Shown here one piece after another: positions 5,514 through 11,603 of a DNA stretch of 11,603 bases. This DNA is from BM524 sp041554435 (GTDB taxonomy: Bacteria; Bacteroidota; Bacteroidia; Bacteroidales; F082): NCBI GenBank assembly GCA_041554435.1, contig JBFFLX010000110.1, positions 1 to 11,603 on the forward strand, given 5' to 3'. Position 1 is the stretch's first letter. Each line of letters starts with the position of its first letter. Below the pieces are notes generated by a model. It ran no database searches and was not told the DNA's origin. It was given only the letters and a program-made list of their open reading frames with translations. A program made the translations under genes and the position numbers.

Positions 5514-8500
5514 ATGGCAGGTAAATTGAAAACAAAACTAAATTTCCGAAGGCTGTCGGCCCTCATAATATTGGTGTTTCTATGCCAGTTTGCCAATACT
5601 GTATTTGCCCAGGAAGTGGAATTAAAATTTGTAAAACAAAACATTGAGCAGGATGCCGGGAGTTTAATCTTTAATATTGCCCGAATAAAAAATGTATCAA
5701 CAGATGTAATCAATATAAAACCTATTGTCAAACTTCCGCCCGATTGGTCCATATTCAGCAATTCAAAAAAAAGTATCGAAATAAATCCCGGAGATAGTAT
5801 ATCCATCCCTCTTCGAGTAAAAATACCAAATACAGCTAGTTCCGAAAATGTTTTTGAAATAGAATTGCAGTTATTCTCTGCCAATAATCAACTTTTGCTA
5901 TCTAAAAGTTTTAATGTTAATAGCCGACCCTTTCACGATTGGGATGTTCGTGGGCCAGAAGATAGAATTTATTTCCTTCCCGGCACCGATCGCGTTGATT
6001 TTGAGTTGAAAATAAATAATTATGGTAATGTTAGCGACACCATTGCTCTTGATATTATTCCCGACAGGAAAATAAAACTCACCACCAGAAATGAAGGAGA
6101 AATCCCAGCCTATTTTATACTCAAACCACATGAGGATACTATTCTCAATTTAACTGCACAGTACACTTATGATGAAGAAAGAATATTTGATATTAGTAAA
6201 ATTCAAATCTATGCTTCGGCAAGTGATAAAAAAATTTACAGGGCTGTTTTACTGGAGAAATATAGCGATAATTATAACCCTTTTGAAATAGATCGTACCC
6301 TTCCTCATCAGGTTGAAGCAGGATTCCGGTCTTTTAATAATAATGATGAAATCTTACCTTTCATTAAAACAAACGGCATTGCCTCCGTAAATGAAACTAG
6401 TAATTTTAAATATAATTTCACCTATTACGATCTTACTCAAACTGAAGATATCATAGCTAACTCCTATTATAACTTTCTTTATAGTAATAATGATTTGCGT
6501 CTTGGCTTGGGTGCTTTCAGTTCGATGCTTGGCCGTAACCTTTACAACAGAAATAGTGTAATGGTTGCCAATAAAATAAAAATCAGCAAAACAGGTAGCC
6601 TCCAAGGTTTTGCCAGTTATGGCTTTGTTGACCCTAAAGTTGGTGCAGCAGTAGGATATATTTATGAGAAAGATGATTTAAATATGAAAACATCCATTGC
6701 ATATGATGTTGATGGTGTGAAAAAGATTAATACCGCTTCATTTTTATATCATTCAAATAAAATTAGTGTTGCTAAAAACCATGATATTAGTGCAGTTTTA
6801 TATGCATATAACGAGGATCATTATTTTAATAATAAATATTCTCTGAGAGGAATAGCCTGGGACTTCACTTATTATGCCAGGTTATCCAAGAATATAGTCG
6901 TTCAGTTTACCAATAATTATGGATCCCCGAATATCCCCGGTCCGCAAATGGGATTGCTGAATTTTTATGGAAAATTGCACATTGCTACCACCAATGAAAA
7001 GCGTTATTTCACCTTCAAGTATTTTAATACCAGAAAAGATTTCTACTATATGGATTATGATGGTTTTCGCGAACCAAACATCTTATTAACTGATCAGTAT
7101 GGAAGTGTTTTATACCATTCATATTCCAGCAAAATTCATCGTTGGTCAGCAGGTCCCAGTATGGAGGTTTATCAATCCATAAAACCCAGCCCTTCCTCAT
7201 CAGGAAAAGCAATTTATAAGGTTAGAAAGTATCGTATGGAATATCGTTCTTTTATTGGAAGGAGATTAAGTCTTACTTTGAAAGCTGGCATCGGCGACCT
7301 GTACTATAATGCTGCTAATGAGTTTACAGATCTGCGTTACGATTTTCACCTTCTTGGAGATTATAATCTGGGAGGATATGGATTGAGGTTTGCTTATGAC
7401 TATGGACCCATGGTAAATACAGGTATTTATCAGTTTGCCATCGATGTTTCCAACAATAGCGCCAACATTTCTCCTTATGCCATCAAACAGCTTTTTAAAG
7501 GAAGGGTTAACCTTACACTCTTCGCTAACTTATCCTACCGCTTCGATTTAAATTATGGCACTATAAATATAAATCCTAAAATTGAAACCTATCTTTTTAA
7601 AGATTGGTATGCTGTGGCAGGAGGTACTTATAGTTATATAAATCAAGAGTTTAAAGGAAGCCAGATAAGTGCAAATTATTATTATGCCGAGTTTTCCATT
7701 AAAAAACGATGGGGAAAATCCGATTATAAAAAATGGCAAAAAGATTTGAGAAGGATAAAAATTGTCTTCTTTCAGGATAATAATGGAAATGGTAAGCAGG
7801 ATAATTTCGAAGAGGGAATTCCAAATGTTAAAGCACGACTATTGCTGGTTAACTCAGCAGATCAAAGTAGAAATAACAATCTTCCCGTTGACCTCACTTT
7901 ACTTTCCAACGATAAGGGAAATGTTGTGTTCAGCAGAATTCCAATGGGCTTTTATGAACTTAATATAACACCTCTTCAGGATCAGAAAGAATATTTTTAT
8001 GTAAGCAAAACTGCTGAAAATATCGAGGTTACCAAAACAGATGTTATGTATGTTCCTTTTCAAAAAGCCTCTAAAATTAAAGGTAAAATTGAAATTAGTC
8101 AACGTAAATATTCTCTCAATAGCGAGAAAATAAGAGATCTTGCTAATATAAAAGTTACTGCCTATAACCAGGAGGGAAATACCTATTCTGCTTTTACTCA
8201 AGAAGATGGTAGTTTCGTGCTTTATGCCCCTGCAAACAATGTTTATTTCCTGAGAATATCCAATGTGTTTGGAGAAAACTTCAGAATATTACGTAACGAT
8301 ATAAAGGCTGAATTGCCTAATGCTGATGATGTTGTTTTTAAAATTGTGGAAAAAAACAGAAGGATTAATTTCAAACAGGCAAAACCTAAAGATAGTGAAG
8401 AAAAACAACCACAGAAACTTAAAATATTGCCGGGTAAAATTTATAAGAACGAACAAGAGCGTTTGGATGAGCAAAGTCCTATACCTGAGTTTAACATAAA

Positions 8501-8762
8501 GACAAAACCGGCTGAAGAAGTAATCGTAGAGCCTGGAAAATTCTATGTTTATGTGGCTAAAACTAAAGATTATAATGCAGCCCGTGGAATAGTAAAACTC
8601 ATGAGAGAAAACGGAGTTATGTGTCGTATAGCATCCCAAAATGATAGTGATGAACTCCTGATTTTTACCAATTTCTACTCCAATAAAAATGAAGCAAAAG
8701 AAGAAATTAAAAAACTCAATGCTTCTGGAATTAAAAAGGCTGATATTTACGAATCCAAATAA
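5514..8762 (+). CDS. Large outer-membrane beta-barrel protein with Ig-like and SPOR domains (usher-like candidate)
   Basis: A 1082-aa protein. Signal peptide 1-33 (VFA|QE). Residues about 35-250 look like two Ig-type domains of the NEW3/COG1470 kind (KLPPDWSI, then NPGDSISIPLRVKIP). Residues about 265-735 are rich in alternating aromatic and polar strands with Tyr/Asn/Gly turns, as in an outer-membrane barrel; strand number cannot be fixed by eye. At 752-778 FFQDNNGNGKQD followed by EEGIPNVKARLLL is the start of an SdrD-B-like domain with an Asp/Asn-rich, possibly Ca2+-binding loop. About 852-925 resembles a carboxypeptidase regulatory-like domain (VTAYNQEGNTYSAFTQEDGSF). After a charged linker, residues 1007-1080 match a SPOR domain (FYVYVAKTKDYNAARGIVKL, later LLIFTNFYSNKNEAKEEIKK), a peptidoglycan-binding fold. 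The barrel beside a PapD-like protein and subunit-like proteins suggests an usher or anchor, but no classical FimD/PapC motif was recognised. Confidence 0.72.
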   Translation: MAGKLKTKLNFRRLSALIILVFLCQFANTVFAQEVELKFVKQNIEQDAGSLIFNIARIKNVSTDVINIKPIVKLPPDWSIFSNSKKSIEINPGDSISIPLRVKIPNTASSENVFEIELQLFSANNQLLLSKSFNVNSRPFHDWDVRGPEDRIYFLPGTDRVDFELKINNYGNVSDTIALDIIPDRKIKLTTRNEGEIPAYFILKPHEDTILNLTAQYTYDEERIFDISKIQIYASASDKKIYRAVLLEKYSDNYNPFEIDRTLPHQVEAGFRSFNNNDEILPFIKTNGIASVNETSNFKYNFTYYDLTQTEDIIANSYYNFLYSNNDLRLGLGAFSSMLGRNLYNRNSVMVANKIKISKTGSLQGFASYGFVDPKVGAAVGYIYEKDDLNMKTSIAYDVDGVKKINTASFLYHSNKISVAKNHDISAVLYAYNEDHYFNNKYSLRGIAWDFTYYARLSKNIVVQFTNNYGSPNIPGPQMGLLNFYGKLHIATTNEKRYFTFKYFNTRKDFYYMDYDGFREPNILLTDQYGSVLYHSYSSKIHRWSAGPSMEVYQSIKPSPSSSGKAIYKVRKYRMEYRSFIGRRLSLTLKAGIGDLYYNAANEFTDLRYDFHLLGDYNLGGYGLRFAYDYGPMVNTGIYQFAIDVSNNSANISPYAIKQLFKGRVNLTLFANLSYRFDLNYGTININPKIETYLFKDWYAVAGGTYSYINQEFKGSQISANYYYAEFSIKKRWGKSDYKKWQKDLRRIKIVFFQDNNGNGKQDNFEEGIPNVKARLLLVNSADQSRNNNLPVDLTLLSNDKGNVVFSRIPMGFYELNITPLQDQKEYFYVSKTAENIEVTKTDVMYVPFQKASKIKGKIEISQRKYSLNSEKIRDLANIKVTAYNQEGNTYSAFTQEDGSFVLYAPANNVYFLRISNVFGENFRILRNDIKAELPNADDVVFKIVEKNRRINFKQAKPKDSEEKQPQKLKILPGKIYKNEQERLDEQSPIPEFNIKTKPAEEVIVEPGKFYVYVAKTKDYNAARGIVKLMRENGVMCRIASQNDSDELLIFTNFYSNKNEAKEEIKKLNASGIKKADIYESK

Positions 8763-8775
8763 ATCACCTAACCCT

Positions 8776-8788
8776 GGGTTTTAAACCC
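8776..8788. terminator. GGGTTT-T-AAACCC inverted repeat, weak terminator candidate
   Basis: GGGTTT (8776-8781) and AAACCC (8783-8788) form a compact stem 14 nt after the stop of the barrel gene. No strong T run follows, so factor-independent termination is uncertain. It marks the likely end of the surface-assembly operon. Confidence 0.35.
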
Positions 8789-8802
8789 GTGCCAATAAAT
8801 AT

Positions 8803-8816
8803 CACAATTATTTGTG
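8803..8816. promoter_or_regulatory. CACAA-TTAT-TTGTG inverted repeat
   Basis: Five-pair arms with a 4-nt centre, 28 bp before the ATG of the DUF1697 gene. It could be a small operator or simply chance in A/T-rich DNA. Confidence 0.2.
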
Positions 8817-8844
8817 TATTTTAGATTTAAATAAAATAAATCAA

Positions 8845-9390
8845 ATGCAAAAATATATTGCCATACTAAGAGGTATTAATGTGGGTGGTCACCGTAAAAT
8901 ATTGATGAAAGATTTGCGAGAGATCTTTCAAAAAATGAACTTTAAAAATGTGCAAACATATATACAAAGCGGAAATGTAATTTTCGAGTTTGATGATACG
9001 GCTGGTATCTCACATATGGAAAATCAAATTACCAATGGCATTAAAACAAAATATGGGTTTGATGTTCCGGTTATAGTTCGCAAATCAGAAGACTTATTTG
9101 AAATTTTGAACTCCAACCCATTCATTAACAGTGATGATTTTGATATTGACAGACTGGCACTAACTTTTTTGGGTAAAGAACCAGAAGCAGATGAAGTTTC
9201 AATAATTGAAAAGATTGATTTTATTCCCGATAAGTTTAAAATTATCGGGAATAATGCTTTTGTTTATTGTTCGGGAAAATACAGCGATTCGAAAATTACT
9301 AATCAATTTTTTGAGAATAAACTGAAAATAAAGGCAACAACTCGTAATTGGAAAACAATAAAAAAACTTTGTGAATTGCTTGAAAAATAG
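8845..9390 (+). CDS. DUF1697 family protein
   Basis: A 181-aa cytoplasmic protein. The start is set at the ATG of MQKYIAILRGINVGGH. The frame extends upstream to a TTG at 8812, but those eleven extra residues are not part of the family and would overlap an inverted repeat. The N-terminal block ILRGINVGGHRKILMKDL, followed by TYIQSGNVIFEF, is the hallmark of DUF1697, a widespread family of about 180 aa with no established biochemical role. The length agrees with the family. The C-terminus (ATTRNWKTIKKLCELLEK) also matches the usual ending. There is no signal peptide, so the product is unlikely to take part in the upstream surface system. It appears to be a stand-alone gene. Confidence 0.9.
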   Translation: MQKYIAILRGINVGGHRKILMKDLREIFQKMNFKNVQTYIQSGNVIFEFDDTAGISHMENQITNGIKTKYGFDVPVIVRKSEDLFEILNSNPFINSDDFDIDRLALTFLGKEPEADEVSIIEKIDFIPDKFKIIGNNAFVYCSGKYSDSKITNQFFENKLKIKATTRNWKTIKKLCELLEK

Positions 9391-9424
9391 CACTTAAGTT
9401 ATATCCTTTTACACCCAAAATACT

Positions 9425-9432
9425 TAAATTTG
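9425..9432 (+). promoter_or_regulatory. TAnnTTTG element immediately before the patatin gene
   Basis: TAAATTTG is an exact match to the Bacteroidota -7 element and ends 4 nt before the ATG at 9437. No good TTTG lies 19-21 nt upstream. If it is real, transcription would begin at or just inside the start codon. Confidence 0.25.
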
Positions 9433-9436
9433 TTGT

Positions 9437-10228
9437 ATGAAGTTTTTCGATTATTTCAAATCATCAAATAAGAAAAGCCCTGAAGGTTTTAATCTGGTTT
9501 TGAGTGGTGGCGGAGCCAGAGGAGCCATACATTTAGGTGTATTGCAGGCTTTTGATGAAAACAATATAAAAATTAATGCCGTTTCAGGAACCAGTATAGG
9601 TGCAGTGGTTGGATCATTATATTGTGCCGGTGTAAAGCCCAACGAAATAAAAGAAATTATGAAAAGCAGCAGGTTTGCCAACATTTTTCAACTTTCACTT
9701 AACAAAGGACTATTGAAAATGACAAAACTTAAAAAAGCCCTTGCTGAATTAATTCCGGTAAACGATTTCAACTCCCTTAAAATACCATTTTATTGTTGTG
9801 TTAGCAATCTGGATTCAGGTAAATACGAAATTATAAATAGTGGCGACCTTTCAAAAGCAGTTTTGGCTTCGGCATCAATCCCTATAATTTTTGCACCTGT
9901 TGAAATACATAGTAAGCATTATGTTGATGGGGGCTTGTTAAATAATCTCCCTGTAGATCCCTTTATAGGGGAAAAGAATATTTTGGGGGTTCATGTAAAC
10001 AAACAAATTTATAATGGTGCTAACAATATGCGGGGAGTGGCTGAAAGGGTATTCACTCTCATTAGTAAACAGTCGGTAGACAAAAACCGTGAGCATTGCC
10101 AATATTTTATAGAACCAAGTTTAGAAAAGGCTTATAATGTCCTCGACTTTAGCAGTACACAAGAACTTTTTGAAATTGGCTATAGAGAAGGTGTCCGGTT
10201 TGTGAATCAACTTAAAGGAAAAGCTTAA
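9437..10228 (+). CDS. Patatin-like phospholipase
   Basis: A 263-aa protein of the patatin/RssA type, predicted to hydrolyse acyl esters of phospholipids or related lipids with a Ser-Asp dyad. All signature elements are present: the glycine-rich oxyanion motif SGGGARG (23-29), the nucleophile elbow GTSIG (51-55, Ser53), ASIPIIFAPV (146-155), and DGG (164-166, Asp164) followed by LLNNLPVDP. No signal peptide or membrane segment is seen, so it is probably cytoplasmic or loosely membrane-attached. The length is typical of the short bacterial subfamily. The gene lies 46 nt after the DUF1697 gene; co-transcription is possible but not required, as a -7-like element sits directly before the ATG. The physiological substrate cannot be inferred. 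Confidence 0.93.
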   Translation: MKFFDYFKSSNKKSPEGFNLVLSGGGARGAIHLGVLQAFDENNIKINAVSGTSIGAVVGSLYCAGVKPNEIKEIMKSSRFANIFQLSLNKGLLKMTKLKKALAELIPVNDFNSLKIPFYCCVSNLDSGKYEIINSGDLSKAVLASASIPIIFAPVEIHSKHYVDGGLLNNLPVDPFIGEKNILGVHVNKQIYNGANNMRGVAERVFTLISKQSVDKNREHCQYFIEPSLEKAYNVLDFSSTQELFEIGYREGVRFVNQLKGKA

Positions 10229-10329
10229 AAACATATAATTAATTCTAAAGCTTTATTATCTTAGCCACCCTGTAATTACTCTAACAACTTATGCTAATGA
10301 ACTATAAATCAATTATATAAATTTATCAA

Positions 10330-11603
10330 ATGAAATATATTTTCTTTGTTTTAGTTTCGGTATTTTCAATTGGAATTGCCTATGGCGATGTCAACAATAA
10401 ATCTTCAAAATCCTATAAAATTGAATATAAATATATCCGAAACGGAAAAATAAGCGATAATGGAAGTTATGGATTTATATTTAAAGATGGTATTGCATTT
10501 CTCTCTGATAAAGATGATAAAATCAGAAGTTTTATCGACTACAATAAAAAACAAAACGTAAATATTATCTCTTTTAAAGATCAGCTCTATAAAAAGGTAA
10601 AAGATTTTGATTCTTTGATAAAGCCAAATTTTGGAGATAACACAGAAGACATATTGGGTTATAAATGTAAGTACGCATCTTACAGTTATTTTTCAAATAA
10701 AATTGAAGTTTGGTATACCAACGAAACCAAAGCAAAAGGCTCGCCGTACAGCAGTTATCTGCCCAATGATAAATCATTGATAATGAAGGTATTGGTAAAT
10801 GGAGGCAGTGGCATTATCGCTGATACAATTTATATTATTGAAGACGAGGAATTAATCTTCCCGGAAAACCGGGCAAAAGAAATAAGTGATGCTGAATTTG
10901 AGGAGATGAAAATACTTTCCCGTTATAAAAGTTTAATGGTTTTCGAAAATGATACCATAAACTTCGACCCTTCAATTAAAAAAGGTGATGTTACTGATAC
11001 AGCAACAAATATGAATTATCATTTTTCCAAAGGAAGCATCATCATGAAAAAAATTGTTTTACCTGAGGAAGTTAATAATGATTGGGGAGTATTTGCAAAA
11101 TTATCATGTAAATCGAATGGTGATGCCTACGACAGAACAGGTTCGGTATTTATGGTAAATCCTGATAAAAGCAAGAATAATATACTTAATGCCCTACGGG
11201 ATAGTATTGATAAATTACCATTTTTTACTGACAATAATGGGAAGAAATATCAGGGTATTATCGCCACAAATAATTATGAGCCACCACTTGAATTAATGAG
11301 GTTTTTTACCACTTTTGGAGTAAATCATTTTAATAAATTAAGGGAAATAAATAATTATCCATGGGAGGAAGTGTCGGTTTATAAGCAGGATATAAGTTCA
11401 GTAATGCCTATAAACAATGATACAATTTGGGTAGGCATTTTCGTCGGAAACTACGATAAAGGCGGGCATATTGTGAGTTTGGAGCTGGATTTTTATCCGT
11501 CTTATAGCAACAACGACTCCTCTCAAAAGTATATAAAACCATTGTTTAATACAGTAAATATTATGGAGATGTCGGGTCAGAATTATGGACGGTTTTTCAA
11601 TAA
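10330..11603 (+). CDS. Secreted GLPGLI / PNGase F-like protein (5' part)
   Basis: The frame opens at ATG 10330 and stays open to the window end, giving 424 residues without a stop. Residues 1-20 form a signal peptide (IGIAYG|DV) without a lipobox. Residues about 25-190 resemble the GLPGLI family: YKIEYKYIRNGK near the start, then ILGYKCKYASYSYF and EVWYTNE. From about 235, the sequence resembles the first domain of peptide-N-glycosidase F: IIMKKIVLPEEV, AYDRTGSVFMVN (266-277), ELMRFFTTFGVN (322-333) and SLELDFYPS. AYDR lines up with the EWDR of PNGase F, whose Asp60 is catalytic (Asp268 here). The position of PNGase F Glu118 falls in the segment IWVGIFVGNYDKGG and does not seem to be Glu. The second PNGase domain would lie beyond the window. 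Deglycosylation activity is therefore uncertain; a glycan-binding or divergent role is possible. Confidence 0.65.
   Translation, partial: MKYIFFVLVSVFSIGIAYGDVNNKSSKSYKIEYKYIRNGKISDNGSYGFIFKDGIAFLSDKDDKIRSFIDYNKKQNVNIISFKDQLYKKVKDFDSLIKPNFGDNTEDILGYKCKYASYSYFSNKIEVWYTNETKAKGSPYSSYLPNDKSLIMKVLVNGGSGIIADTIYIIEDEELIFPENRAKEISDAEFEEMKILSRYKSLMVFENDTINFDPSIKKGDVTDTATNMNYHFSKGSIIMKKIVLPEEVNNDWGVFAKLSCKSNGDAYDRTGSVFMVNPDKSKNNILNALRDSIDKLPFFTDNNGKKYQGIIATNNYEPPLELMRFFTTFGVNHFNKLREINNYPWEEVSVYKQDISSVMPINNDTIWVGIFVGNYDKGGHIVSLELDFYPSYSNNDSSQKYIKPLFNTVNIMEMSGQNYGRFFN

Noticed and set aside
5480..5884. 134-codon frame on the - strand
   Set aside because: It is antisense to the signal peptide and first Ig domain of the barrel gene and shows no family motif.
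7762..7968. 68-codon + strand frame
   Set aside because: It is an out-of-frame shadow of the SdrD-B-like domain of the barrel protein.
8289..8639. 116-codon frame on the - strand with hydrophobic segments
   Set aside because: It is antisense to the linker and SPOR region; the hydrophobic look comes from Lys/Glu-rich codons read in reverse.
8812..8844. Upstream TTG extension of the DUF1697 gene
   Set aside because: The family begins at MQKYIAILRG; the extra residues are not family-like and the TTG lies within an inverted repeat.

Overview
The window looks like chromosome from a low-G+C member of the Bacteroidota. The evidence is direct: a type IX secretion (T9SS) C-terminal sorting domain on the first protein, A/T-rich leaders without clear Shine-Dalgarno sequences, signal peptides ending in an Ala-Gln junction, and a GLPGLI/PNGase F-like protein at the right end. 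Every gene reads on the + strand. No RNA genes, insertion sequences, phage genes or CRISPR arrays were seen.

Region 1 (1-8762) is a run of seven genes, all with products predicted to leave the cytoplasm. They are the 3' end of a T9SS-sorted surface protein, a two-domain PapD-like periplasmic chaperone-type protein, a secreted protein of fourteen MORN-type repeats, three small secreted beta-rich proteins (191, 198 and 204 aa) that resemble one another, and a 1082-aa protein. The last has N-terminal Ig-like domains, a central region that looks like an outer-membrane beta barrel, SdrD-B-like and carboxypeptidase-regulatory-like domains, and a C-terminal SPOR domain. The three small proteins share a W-x-L motif in the middle, an F-x-L-x-W motif, and a final strand of the type GTYT-x-x-V-x-L-T-L-T. 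This recalls both chaperone-usher pilins (spore coat U / DUF4402 type) and Gram-positive WxL domains. My reading is that this is a surface-assembly locus: chaperone-like protein, subunits, and an outer-membrane barrel that could act as usher or anchor. The gene set is seen; the assembly function is inferred.

Two gaps in region 1 look regulatory. The 346-nt gap at 3735-4080 carries two perfect palindromes and a possible promoter before the most subunit-like gene. The gap at 4678-4860 can form a long stem followed by a T run and may attenuate transcription into the downstream genes.

Region 2 (8763-11603) appears unrelated to region 1: a hairpin-bearing gap, a DUF1697 protein, a patatin-like phospholipase, and the 5' part of a secreted protein with a GLPGLI-like N-terminus and a PNGase F-like domain that runs off the window.
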